64,000 bases of DNA from Heyndrickxia coagulans 36D1 (GCF_000169195.2 NC_016023.1:868001-932000); one strand, 5' to 3'; positions 17,400-25,904 are shown, counted from the first letter of the stretch. Numbers and translations: made by a program. The notes: generated by a model from the sequence alone, not told the origin.

Positions 17400-17882
17400 T
17401 TAGTTTTTGAGCAAGTCACTCAATGTTTTCTTCTTGTCGCGTGGCAATAACCGGAATTCCAGTTCCACTCCGAGTTCCTGCATTTTCTTAAAGTTTTCCA
17501 AGTCCTGTTGATCTACTGCCACTAAATCTGTTAACTTAAGTTTTCCTTCTGAATAGCGCATTCCGCCGACATTGACCGAATGAATCGCCCCGCCGGAACC
17601 TTGGGCCAATGAAAGTGCATCTGCGGAGTTTTTGACCAAAACAAGTACTTTGCTTTTTTTTGCCTCGGCAAATTTCCGGACAATTTCGCCGGATTCCTCC
17701 ACTCCGCGAATATACAGTTTGACTTGGTTCGGCTTTGCCAGATTCAGCGCCATCGCTTTCATTTGATCATTTTTGGCTTCATCATTTACAACCAGGATGA
17801 CATTCACGCCTAATGATGATGTCCACCCATAAGCAACCTGGCCGTGAAGCAAACGGTCGTCAATTCTCACTAAAGAGATCAT
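17400..17882 (-). CDS. PTS mannose-family IIB component
   Basis: The protein is 160 residues from the ATG at 17882 (AAAGGAAG site 8 nt upstream). 'RIDDRLLHGQVAYGW' contains the phosphorylated histidine (His13). 'GGAIHSVNVGGMRY' and 'AVDQQDLENFKKMQELGVELEFRLLP' complete the EIIB-Man pattern. It passes phosphate from IIA to the incoming sugar. In LevR-type systems IIB also phosphorylates the regulator's PRD2 domain, which here has been cut off by a transposon. Confidence 0.92.
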   Translation of the reverse strand: MISLVRIDDRLLHGQVAYGWTSSLGVNVILVVNDEAKNDQMKAMALNLAKPNQVKLYIRGVEESGEIVRKFAEAKKSKVLVLVKNSADALSLAQGSGGAIHSVNVGGMRYSEGKLKLTDLVAVDQQDLENFKKMQELGVELEFRLLPRDKKKTLSDLLKN

Positions 17883-18300
17883 CGTTGGCACTTCCTTTCT
17901 GTGATGCTAACAACTGATTCAAATGCACGATTCCATCTTTTCCTGCCTGTAAGCCTTGAGAAATCAGATCTTCTGTACTGGTATCTTCACCAGCCAGCAG
18001 TACCGTCAAAGTCATGGGCAGGTTCACACCCGTCAGCAACTCAAAATTTTGCAGTTCCATCAGCAATTCCGTGCAGATGTTACAGACACTTCCACCAAAC
18101 ATATCCGTCAATACAATAAATTGATCCTCCTCCTTTTTGTTTTTTAATATCTTTCTTAATTCATCTTTCGCCGAATCGCCGGATTTATTTTTGGTCATTT
18201 GAAAATATGAAACATTTGAAGTATCTCCGACTATCAACGAAACAGCATCTATAAAAGATTTAGATAGATCTCCGTGTGTAGCAAATAAAAATTGTCTCAT
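17860..18300 (-). CDS. PTS mannose-family IIA component
   Basis: The protein is 146 residues from ATG 18300; five further codons upstream lack a ribosome site. 'FLFATHGDLSKSF' holds the active histidine (His9), and 'FIVLTDMFGGSVCNICTELL' and 'ELLTGVNLPMTL' complete the EIIA-Man fold. It is the first gene of the PTS/SIS operon and overlaps the IIB start by 23 nt. It follows the sigma-54-type promoter at 18354-18370. Confidence 0.9.
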   Translation of the reverse strand: MRQFLFATHGDLSKSFIDAVSLIVGDTSNVSYFQMTKNKSGDSAKDELRKILKNKKEEDQFIVLTDMFGGSVCNICTELLMELQNFELLTGVNLPMTLTVLLAGEDTSTEDLISQGLQAGKDGIVHLNQLLASQKGSANDDLFSEN

Positions 18301-18351
18301 ACAGCCAATCCCCATTTCAAAAGTTTTTCAATGATTTTTCTAATCTTTAAA

Positions 18352-18393
18352 AATGCAAAAAGCATGCCAACTTAGTGACATGCTTTTTGCATT
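18352..18393 (-). terminator. levR terminator palindrome overlapping a sigma-54 promoter
   Basis: AATGCAAAAAGCATG (18352-18366) and its perfect complement (18379-18393) form a 15-bp stem with a 12-nt loop. On the minus strand T residues follow. It lies about 40 nt after the levR stop and would end levR transcription. Confidence 0.8.
18354..18370 (-). promoter_or_regulatory. Sigma-54 promoter of the PTS/SIS operon
   Basis: The minus strand reads TTGGCATGCTTTTTGCA. GG and GC are spaced exactly as in the -24/-12 consensus; the only mismatch in the upstream box is TGGCATG for TGGCACG. It lies about 55-70 nt before the IIA start, as expected for a LevR-controlled operon, and falls inside the terminator palindrome. 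Confidence 0.8.
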
Positions 18394-18431
18394 GGTTTTC
18401 CAAATGCCCATAAACCTTTATAACAAAGGGT

Positions 18432-19069
18432 CTATCCATTCATAATATTGAATATATAACCGATTTCAGGAATGTTTAATTGCACACAATAATCATCCTC
18501 GAGCACACTAAGCGCACTTTTAATCGCATGAATCTCGCGAGTGTGCGCCTGTTCAAATAAGTCCTGGTCAGGATATTCCGTAATCGGGCTCAAGCGGATC
18601 AATCTTTCAACCATGCAGCTGATATGAACATAGAGTGCAATTTTTTTATCATTGGAAAAATTTCTGTTCATCTGTTTTTCAAGCTGGATGATACTCTTTT
18701 CAACATTCTTAATTAATTTTTCAGTATCCAGTATGGTTAAGGATTCAATCACTTTGTTCAGAGAAAAATTCAGGATAATATTGTCATTTACCCGTCGGAT
18801 AATATCAGGCTCTGCGATTTTGCCAAATATACGAAAAACATCATTTTCGCCTTTGCCTGAAATAATATCTTCCAATGAAATAAAATTCACCCCATTAATC
18901 CCGGGATTGGCTGTCCCCACAATTGCCAGCACATCGTATAGTTGAAAAGGGGCTTCATTCATCCCATTCTTTTTAAGTCTGTCAAAGTCGTGGGCAACAA
19001 TGTGCACTTCCAAAAAGTCCTTAATACTCTTCTCTAATAGTTTCTGAATTTGCATGGCAGTTCCAATTC
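18432..19069 (-). pseudogene. levR: levR-like activator, 3' fragment (EIIB-like and PRD2 domains)
   Basis: About 211 residues continue the activator interrupted by the transposon at 19070-22135. The segment begins within 'GIGTAMQIQKLLEKS' of the EIIB-Gat-like domain. It then carries a PRD2 domain with 'VERLIRLSPI' near its middle and ends at 18432. Removing the element and one CAATTC copy rejoins it in frame with the 5' part (residues read TGIGTAMQ). The frame is now open into the transposon end, so a short chimeric protein could still be made, but it has no native start. Confidence 0.9.
19064..19069. repeat. Target site duplication, left copy (CAATTC)
   Basis: CAATTC directly precedes the element's terminal TGTT; an identical CAATTC follows the other end at 22136-22141. 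Confidence 0.88.
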
Positions 19070-19166
19070 TGTTTCTGACATCCAAAAATAACCGAAAGTT
19101 GACGGTATTGCCTGTCCGGAATTTGACGAGTATAATGTCCTCGTATTTATTCTTGAGAAAGGAAAA

Positions 19167-19217
19167 GGACATCCCCCATGATGTATAACTGTACCATCAG
19201 CTATACGGGGAATGTCC
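19167..19217. repeat. Inverted repeat near the transposon left end
   Basis: GGACATCCCC (19167-19176) and GGGGAATGTCC (19207-19217) can pair, with GTATA/TATAC inside. On the minus strand a T-rich tract follows, so it may block read-through leaving the element towards the levR fragment, or hide the DUF6431 start region. Confidence 0.55.
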
Positions 19218-19262
19218 CACCAAAAATAACGATTATGGTTATTGTATCAGATTATAAGCTAA

Positions 19263-19799
19263 TTGAAAATACTCAACTTGGTGTTTTTGGTTAGGGGTGC
19301 GGAAAAAGTACCTTCCCCTTGTTGTGGTAAACATATGAAGGTTATTGGGACAAGAGATCGAAAAGCCATTGATAGATCTGGAAAGAAGCATATTTATAAT
19401 ATCAGACGTTTACAATGTGAACAATGCGGAAAGATTCATCACGAACTTCCAGAATTTCTGGTGCCTTATAAAAGATATAAATCGGAATGTATTGAAACGG
19501 TTTTGACTAATCGTTCCAATCATGATATTCCGGCAGATGAATCAACACTTTATCGTTGGATAGACTGGTTTTATTTTTATGTAGAATACTGGATCCATTG
19601 CCTTGTTTCCATTAAACATCAGACCAAACAAGATGGGGACGACCTGAAAGTTTTGCCCGAAACTTCGGGGACCGCACTCCAAAGATTAGGGCGATTGGTG
19701 GGCAATGCCTCCGGATGGCTGGCGCGTGTTGTCCGACCCGTTGTAAATTTTTATTTATGGGTACATACCCGTTCTGCATTCTTGTCCGGCGGGGGTTGA
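19263..19799 (+). CDS. DUF6431 family protein (transposon accessory gene)
   Basis: The protein is 178 residues from TTG 19263. The N-terminal half has paired cysteines, 'CCGKHM' (20-21) and 'CEQCGKIHH' (52-60), suggesting a zinc ribbon. It is followed by 'FLVPYKRY', then 'ADESTLYRWIDWFYFYVEYW', which looks like a helix-turn-helix region. I recognise it as the DUF6431 type, often found beside a DDE transposase and an ExeA-like ATPase in Bacillota. Its job is undescribed; DNA binding or target selection is a guess. It lies 42 nt before the transposase gene in the same direction. Confidence 0.65.
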   Translation: MKILNLVFLVRGAEKVPSPCCGKHMKVIGTRDRKAIDRSGKKHIYNIRRLQCEQCGKIHHELPEFLVPYKRYKSECIETVLTNRSNHDIPADESTLYRWIDWFYFYVEYWIHCLVSIKHQTKQDGDDLKVLPETSGTALQRLGRLVGNASGWLARVVRPVVNFYLWVHTRSAFLSGGG

Positions 19800-19841
19800 T
19801 TTACACTCATGGTAGATAAATAGGAAAGGAGTCTATCATGA

Positions 19842-21194
19842 ATGGATCACAAGAAAGCAGATGAAATGGCAGCCCAAAGGTTTCAACTCATTTCTCCATT
19901 ATTGGCGGATGGATTGGATGCCGGAAAAGCGAAGGAATTAAAGGAACAAATTTGTAAGGCCTCCGGCCTTTCTGAAAGGACTATCAGGCGTTATTTAACG
20001 CAGTTTCGAAAAGAAGGATTTTCAGGATTGAAGCCCAAAGGAAAGCAGTCCCAAACCAAGCCTGAGGCAGTCCCGCCACATATCATAGAACAGGCCATTC
20101 TACTTAGAAGAGAGGCCCCCAGCCGAAGTGTTTCACAAATCATACAGATACTTGAATGGGAAGGTCTTGCAGAACCCGGGCAAATCAAACGTTCAACCCT
20201 TCAGGAAAAGCTATCAGAGAGAGGATACAGTTCCAGGCAGATGAGGCTTTATTCGCAATCAGGAGTGGCAGCCAGAAGGTTTCAAAAAAGACATCGGAAT
20301 CAGCTTTGGCAGTCTGATATCAAATATGGCCCGTATTTACCGATTGGCCCAAATGGTGCCAAGAAGCAGGTATACTTGGTCGCCATTATTGATGATGCGA
20401 CGAGGTATGTTTTACACGGTGAATTTTATCCGACACTTGATTCCCGGATTGTGGAGGATGCTTTTCGACAAGCAGTGCAAAAATATGGTGCTCCCGAAGC
20501 CGTTTACTTTGATAATGGCAAACAATACAGGACGAAATGGATGGGGAGAACCTGTTCAAAACTTGGAACCCGGCTGGTTTACGCGAAGCCATTTTCGCCA
20601 GAAAGCAAAGGCAAGGTTGAAAAATTCAACCGGCTCATTGATTCTTTTCTGGGGGAAGTCTCACTAGAAAAGCCGAAGACATTAGAACGGTTAAATGAAC
20701 TGTTTCAAGTCTGGCTGACAGAGTGTTATCAGGAGAAGCCGCATTCTGCGCTTGGGGAAAAGATAAGCCCAAGATCGGCATTTAGGAGTGACAGAAAAGC
20801 ACTTCGTTTCATTGAGCCAGATACGTTGGCGGATGCATTCCTGCATTGCGAAACACGCAAGGTAGATAAATCCGGCTGTATCAGTTTCATGGATCAAAAA
20901 TACGAAGTAGGCCTGGCATTTATTGGGCAGAAAGTCGAAGTTATCTATGATCCTGCGGATCTGGAGGAACTCACCATTGAGTTTGAAGGGTATTCGCCAT
21001 GGAAAGCTCATAAACTTGAAATTGGTGAAAGGTCAGGGAAAAGGCCACCCCTTCCTGATCATCTTCAGCCACAGGAAGCCGATTCATCAAGATTATTAAA
21101 AGCTGCGGAACAAAAGTATCAGGAACGACAGATGGAACAAACACCAGCCGTCTCCTTCCGGGCTGTATGGAAGGAGGACGGTGAGAATGTTTGA
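19842..21194 (+). CDS. DDE (rve) transposase, TniA/Mu-like
   Basis: The protein is 450 residues. It has N-terminal helix-turn-helix regions ('GLSERTIRRYLTQFRKEGFSG' near 42 and a second near 95-135), an RNase H-like core with catalytic D159 ('WQSDIKYG'), D224 ('VYFDNG') and E260 ('SKGKVEKFNR'), and a C-terminal beta-barrel region as in Mu-C transposases. The D-to-E spacing of 35 residues fits a DDE(35)E enzyme. It ends overlapping the ATPase gene by 14 nt, so both are made together. The whole element is bounded by TGTT...AACA ends. Confidence 0.92.
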   Translation: MDHKKADEMAAQRFQLISPLLADGLDAGKAKELKEQICKASGLSERTIRRYLTQFRKEGFSGLKPKGKQSQTKPEAVPPHIIEQAILLRREAPSRSVSQIIQILEWEGLAEPGQIKRSTLQEKLSERGYSSRQMRLYSQSGVAARRFQKRHRNQLWQSDIKYGPYLPIGPNGAKKQVYLVAIIDDATRYVLHGEFYPTLDSRIVEDAFRQAVQKYGAPEAVYFDNGKQYRTKWMGRTCSKLGTRLVYAKPFSPESKGKVEKFNRLIDSFLGEVSLEKPKTLERLNELFQVWLTECYQEKPHSALGEKISPRSAFRSDRKALRFIEPDTLADAFLHCETRKVDKSGCISFMDQKYEVGLAFIGQKVEVIYDPADLEELTIEFEGYSPWKAHKLEIGERSGKRPPLPDHLQPQEADSSRLLKAAEQKYQERQMEQTPAVSFRAVWKEDGENV

Positions 21195-21987
21195 AGCCTT
21201 CTACGGTATGACTCATACGCCTTTTTCACGGGATATTCCGACTGAAAAGCTTTATGATTCTCCTATGATGCAGGAAATACTGGGGCGGTTAAAATATACG
21301 GCTGAAAGGCAGTTATTCGCGGTTTTAACAGGCGATTGTGGGACTGGGAAAACGACGACTATCCGTAAATTTGTTGACCGGCTTGATGATGGACAATATA
21401 AAGTACTGTACTTGTCTGATTCCAAATTAACGCCTCGGCATTTTTACAAAGGGTTGTTGGAACAACTCGGGTGCGAGTCTAAATTTTATAGAGGCGATGC
21501 AAAACGGCAGCTTCATCGGGAAATTGAGCTTATGAGAGGAATTCATGGTGTTCAGCCGGTAGTGGTCGTGGACGAGGCCCATCTTCTTGATCGGGAAATG
21601 TTGGAGGAAGTCAGATTCCTGCTGAACTTCAAAATGGATGCCCAAAGCCCTATGAGCCTGATTCTTGTCGGACAAAGTGAATTATGGGACCGCCTGCGCC
21701 TCCAATCCTTCACAGCAATCCGCCAAAGGATTGATATTCAATTCAAACTGGGGCATTACGACAGAGCTCAATCTGCAGAATATATTGCCATGCATTTACA
21801 ATATTCAGGAGTAACTGAGCAAATTTTCACAGATGTAGCTTTAGATGAAATCCATCGTTTTTCCGGGGGAGCCGCAAGGATCATCAACAAGATTTGTACC
21901 CACTGTCTACTTTACGGAGCACAAAACAGGCATCGAATCATTGACGATCATATGGTAAAACGTGTGATTGAAGGGGAACTTTCGTGA
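21181..21987 (+). CDS. ExeA/TniB-like AAA ATPase of the transposon
   Basis: The protein is 268 residues from GTG 21181 (ATG 21187 is possible). It has Walker A 'GDCGTGKTTT' (51-60), Walker B 'VVVVDEAHLL' (127-136), sensor 'LILVGQSEL' and the C-terminal 'FSGGAARIINKICTHCLL' helix. It matches the ExeA-like AAA ATPases that act as target selectors for DDE transposases, as MuB, TnsC and TniB do. The start overlaps the transposase end. It converges on the truncated levR 5' fragment, whose frame runs into this gene's 3' end. Confidence 0.9.
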   Translation: MRMFEAFYGMTHTPFSRDIPTEKLYDSPMMQEILGRLKYTAERQLFAVLTGDCGTGKTTTIRKFVDRLDDGQYKVLYLSDSKLTPRHFYKGLLEQLGCESKFYRGDAKRQLHREIELMRGIHGVQPVVVVDEAHLLDREMLEEVRFLLNFKMDAQSPMSLILVGQSELWDRLRLQSFTAIRQRIDIQFKLGHYDRAQSAEYIAMHLQYSGVTEQIFTDVALDEIHRFSGGAARIINKICTHCLLYGAQNRHRIIDDHMVKRVIEGELS

Positions 21988-22023
21988 AATGACAATGATT
22001 TAAATTTAAGTATTAAACTCATA

Positions 22024-22058
22024 GGGGAAGCCACAATAAAGCGCAAACTGGCTTCCCC
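22024..22058 (+). terminator. Hairpin after the transposon genes
   Basis: GGGGAAGCC (22024-22032) and GGCTTCCCC (22050-22058) form a 9-bp stem. Only a short CTTAATT tract follows, so termination strength is uncertain. It lies about 35 nt after the ATPase stop. Confidence 0.6.
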
Positions 22059-22135
22059 CTTAATTGACAACAATTCCGTCAATTTCTGGACAAATAACAC
22101 CGTCAATTTCCTGCCATTTTGGGGCGCCAGTAACA

Positions 22136-22141
22136 CAATTC
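22136..22141. repeat. Target site duplication, right copy (CAATTC)
   Basis: CAATTC directly follows the terminal AACA and matches the left copy at 19064-19069. Confidence 0.88.
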
Positions 22142-24257
22142 CTGTAAAACATGAAGTAACAATGGCATATGCTTTTTTCTTTTTCGGATGGAGCAGGTTC
22201 ACTTTCGGCCTTTCTAAAATTTGCATATGCTCCGCAATTTCATGAATGGTATTCCCTTTCATCAGGCAATGTCCCACTTCCAGCACAGGCATTGTCGTCA
22301 CCTGGTCAATAAACAACAGTGGCCCATCTATATATTCCTGGATTTGATTTTGAATTTGATTCAACGATCCCATGTCAACAAAAATAATCAGGCCGTTGTT
22401 CGTCTCATTGATTTCGAGATAATGGCGCAACTTTTCAATAATATCATCTGTCGTTGCTTCGATCTCCATATCAAGTGAATCAAAAACATTCACACCCAAT
22501 ATTCTGTTGCACACATTTGCGATACTGCTGGCTGTTGCATAACCGTGTGCAATGACCATCGCTTTTATCCTGCTTTCATCATGGGAGATTTTCGTTGTTG
22601 AAAGAAACAACGTCATTATAATGATGTCCTCGTTGCCTAATTGAAACTCTATTCTGTTTTCAATAAACGTTTTAACCATCAAAACAATCTGATATTCCTT
22701 CTTGTAACGCTGCTTCACATCGTCCAGCAATTGTTCGGAAAGCACTTCATCCTGATGGTTTAAGGCGAGGAGCCCGGTTTTAAAAAACAAATAGGATGAC
22801 AAAGCATACACATTGTTGCCTTCATACTTAATATGGTGATTCGTTTCCAAGTACCTGAAAAATTCCTGCATGGTCTGCAATGTGAATCCCATCATGATAT
22901 TGATATTGTCATCTGGCCTGGTAAATATCAATTGATCCAGCAATACAGTGATATCCTCACACATTTTTTGATTGGCAACTTGTTCCTCAATATTTCCTTC
23001 TTTCACCTTTTGGTAATATTTTAAGCAATTCTTGAACGTATGTCTGATTTTATCAATCGCCAGCTCGTTCATTTCCCCGACGGATTGTTTACGCCCCGAA
23101 AAGAATATCACATTCCCTTCATTGGCTGTAAAATGGTGAAACAATTGCGGTACATTTTTTAGCATTTCTTTTGGAAGATCCTGCAGCGTGACCTTTATCT
23201 TGTCCGATCCTTTTGCTGCTTTGGCATAAGCACAACCACATGTGTACTTAATCATATTTTTGCATTCACCAATATTTCCCTCATAATGATATTTATTAAG
23301 TGCATCCAATGTCTGGTGGCTGACTTCAATCGGCAACTGAAAAAGCTGGCTCTCCTCCATAAAAAAATGTTCAATCAGCTGACTTTTTTCAAAGGGCCCC
23401 CTTTCATCTAGGCTGGGCACACTGACCTTTATCGGAATTCTGCGCAAAAACGTTTCAAGAAAACGGTTTGTTTTTTCAGTTGTCGCGAAAACGAGCCTTA
23501 CTTTGGCTTTCCGTGCAATTTCCGTGTCCCCCAGCCGGTAAAAAGTCCCCTGATCCATAAAGGTAAAAAGTTTTTCCTGTCCCTCCCTATTCAACCGATG
23601 CGCCTCATCCAAAAATAGTATGCCTTCATCCGCCATCTCCAATAAACCGGCCTTGTCTTTATCCGCCCCTGTGTAGGCACCTTTTACATGGCCAAATAAA
23701 TAACTGGTCAACAATTCCGGATTATTGGCATATTGTGCACAATTAAAAACGTAAAAAGGGGCGTCCTGTTTGATCCGTTTTTTTGCTTTCGTATATTCAT
23801 ACATTAACCGGGCCAAATAAGTTTTTCCAATACCGGTCGGGCCAAGCAACATGATCGGCAATCCGTTATCAGGATAAAAAATAGCTGTTTTCATTTGTTC
23901 CAATACTTCTTTTAGGCTTTTATCGTAACCAATTAACCTCCGGAAAATCATCTCAGCAGAGTCTTCCAGTATATATTCGCTTAATGCTTGAAAACTTTTG
24001 AACACGCTTCCTTTTAACTTTCCAAAATTTTTCTCAAAGGTACGTTTGTGGAGAAAATAAACCGGCCGGGTATTTATTTTAATCAATTCGCCTTCTTTAA
24101 CTCCCTGATTTAAAATGCGGCTGATGGTCGTGCGCTTGGAAGAGAAAAATGCCGCGATTTCATTCGTTTCAAACGGGCTTAAATCCAAATCATCATGAAA
24201 TGAAAAGTTTTCGGTTGCCTTTCTTAAATAATCGGTTACCTTTTCTTTCTTCATCAA
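22136..24257 (-). pseudogene. levR: levR-like sigma-54/PTS activator, 5' fragment
   Basis: About 706 native residues. Domains: an N-terminal helix-turn-helix (about 30-60), an AAA+ sigma-54 domain with Walker A 'GPTGIGKT' (139-146), sigma-54 contact loop GAYTGA (193-198) and Walker B 'GILFLDEA' (212-219), a first PRD domain, and an EIIA-Man-like domain. The protein is cut just after the 'VTSCFTGI' cysteine loop of the EIIB-like domain. The frame then runs about 63 transposon-encoded residues to a stop at 21948. Intact LevR proteins are about 930-940 residues; this one would have been about 917. The activation domain is whole while PRD2 is lost, so the product could be inactive or unregulated. 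Confidence 0.9.
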
Positions 24258-24393
24258 GCACCCTCCTTACTTCGCTCAAAAAGACAGATCATTTTTAAAA
24301 TCATTTTTCTTTAAAAATATCGTAACATAATTTTTTTGCTTTTTATACTGTTGTACATTGCAGTTTTATTGAGGCTGTTTTTCAAAGAAAAAA

Positions 24394-24429
24394 GGCACAA
24401 TCTCTTCTCAACAGAGCGAGATTTGTACC
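24394..24429 (-). terminator. Terminator of the hyuAB-permease operon
   Basis: The minus strand forms a stem between GGTACAAATCTC and GAGATTGTGCC (one mismatch, one bulge), followed by TTTTTTC. It lies 10 nt after the permease stop. Confidence 0.75.
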
Positions 24430-24439
24430 TCTTTAAAAT

Positions 24440-25801
24440 TTATAAAGTCGGAATATCACTTTGCGGTTCAGGCGTCTCAGGATTTTGACTGAATAATGAC
24501 GACGTAAAATGGTCCGGTTTTACCGCCGCCTTTATTTTCATCGCAATCACATAAATGACCCCGGATGCGATTAAGGATTGCACAGCCGGTAACCCGAATG
24601 GATAAACATATTGCGTTAAATATCCAATCAATCCACCAATCACTAAAGCAATGGTTGCCATCCAGTTCCATCCTTTATTATCTTCCCATTGCTGCTTTCT
24701 TACGATGAAAAAGTCAGACATCATGACTCCGCCAATCGCAGGATAGACCAGGGCAGTCATATACAGGAAATCTGTAAAATAATCCAGTATCCCTGCCAGT
24801 GCAATGATGATCGCAATGATCGTTCCAATAAAAGTCAAAATAGCCCTGCCTTTTCCGGAATTAATATTTAACATATTTGCCAGCGCTAATCCCATACTGT
24901 AGTTATTTACAAGTTGGCTGGTCCATGTTGCCAGCCAAAGAATCAAAAAGCCCCAAAAAGGAAATCCCAACTTCATCATGACATTTACAATGTCGGCATT
25001 TCCAACGCCTACCGACATAATGGAACCTACAAAAAACAGAGGAAACCCGACTGCAATGATGCCCAATGGAATAAGAAAATTATCCTTCCAACTCGGTTTT
25101 GCATATCTTGTGTAATCTGAAGCAATGACCCATTGAGAAACATTGACGCCAATTACAAGGCTGACAGCTGCAAGAAAACCAATACTTGAATTTGCCGGGC
25201 TCCAGTTGATCATTTCATGCCAGCCGGTATTTCTCAATGCATAGAAGATACAGCCGACAACCAGCAATAGGCCGGCCGGTACCGCAATATAATCTGTCCA
25301 CTTCATGGATGAGTAACCAATAATTGAGGGGATAGCAAAAATGAATCCCGCAATGACTGTAATCACTGCCCACATTCCCCAATCTTTTTCGTAATTTACA
25401 TGAACCATCGCAGAAATGGCGTTTCCTGCGACCGCAGTCTGTAGTGCCCACCATCCTAACGAGACAATAAAAATGGTTAAACCAACGATAAAACGGGCCT
25501 GGACTGCTCCAAAACTGGATCGCGCAATGACAGAGGATGCCCTGCCTGTTTTTGCCCCTATATACCCTTGTATCGTGTTGCCAATCCACTGAAACAGGAC
25601 AAGAGCAACAACCAAAATCCAAAATATTTTTCCTAAACTGTAGGAAGAGGTCAATTGGGCGCCAATCATCAAAACCGGGATGGTAAACTCCAACCCTCCA
25701 AAAATCATGGCTGGCGTAAGCCAATTTTGCCTTTGAGACAAGGGAACCGAGATCAATGCCTCATCAGTCGCAACAGATCCTTTGTTTTTTGTATCCTCCA
25801 A
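24440..25801 (-). CDS. NCS1 family nucleobase/hydantoin/allantoin permease
   Basis: The protein is 453 residues with about 12 membrane helices and the NCS1 pattern: 'VPLSQRQNWLTPAMIFGGLEF' at the start, 'GYIGAKTGRASSVIARSSFGAV' near 80, 'ASDYTRYAKP', and 'YPAIGGVMMSDFFIVRKQ' near 375. It is only distantly like the permease at 4547-5863. It follows the HyuB gene by about 100 nt, and both are probably fed by the same promoter, though a hairpin lies between them. Its likely cargo is the substrate of the HyuAB enzyme. Confidence 0.88.
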   Translation of the reverse strand: MEDTKNKGSVATDEALISVPLSQRQNWLTPAMIFGGLEFTIPVLMIGAQLTSSYSLGKIFWILVVALVLFQWIGNTIQGYIGAKTGRASSVIARSSFGAVQARFIVGLTIFIVSLGWWALQTAVAGNAISAMVHVNYEKDWGMWAVITVIAGFIFAIPSIIGYSSMKWTDYIAVPAGLLLVVGCIFYALRNTGWHEMINWSPANSSIGFLAAVSLVIGVNVSQWVIASDYTRYAKPSWKDNFLIPLGIIAVGFPLFFVGSIMSVGVGNADIVNVMMKLGFPFWGFLILWLATWTSQLVNNYSMGLALANMLNINSGKGRAILTFIGTIIAIIIALAGILDYFTDFLYMTALVYPAIGGVMMSDFFIVRKQQWEDNKGWNWMATIALVIGGLIGYLTQYVYPFGLPAVQSLIASGVIYVIAMKIKAAVKPDHFTSSLFSQNPETPEPQSDIPTL

Positions 25802-25833
25802 TATAAATCCCCCTTTAAGTACCCGGTATATTA

Positions 25834-25870
25834 ACGAGCAATCATTTCACTTTCATGATTGCTCGTTTTT
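25834..25870 (+). terminator. Hairpin between hyuB and the permease gene
   Basis: ACGAGCAATCAT (25834-25845) and its perfect complement (25855-25866) are followed by TTTTT on the plus strand. There is no plus-strand gene to terminate. On the minus strand it may lower expression of the permease or stabilise the hyuAB mRNA. Confidence 0.7.
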
Positions 25871-25904
25871 CCCCTTCTGAATTTTCATGTTGGAAGCTTC
25901 AAAA

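Larger units (their letters stand above)
19070..22135 (+). mobile_element. 3066-bp transposon (DUF6431, DDE transposase, AAA ATPase) inserted in levR
   Basis: The element starts TGTT and ends AACA, has imperfect terminal inverted repeats of about 70 bp, and is flanked by the 6-bp duplication CAATTC. Each end carries two copies of a repeat containing TTGACG followed by TGTCC (19094-19117 and 19118-19140; 22064-22087 and 22088-22111 in inverse orientation), probably transposase binding sites. It carries three plus-strand genes, and a hairpin (22024-22058) closes them. Transposase plus ATPase with multi-site ends resembles the Mu/Tn5053/Tn7 (TniA-TniB) plan. No TniQ, resolvase or Cas gene is present. 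Confidence 0.88.

Noticed and set aside
18432-19172. A separate PRD-domain protein
   Set aside because: Its first 34 or so codons come from the transposon end. The rest rejoins levR in frame when the element is removed.
19070-22135. CRISPR-associated transposon or full Tn7
   Set aside because: There is a transposase and an ATPase but no TniQ, TnsA, Cas gene or repeat array inside the element or beside it.
21948-24257. A complete 769-residue regulator
   Set aside because: The last 63 or so residues are encoded by the transposon end, and the missing EIIB/PRD2 part is found beyond the element.
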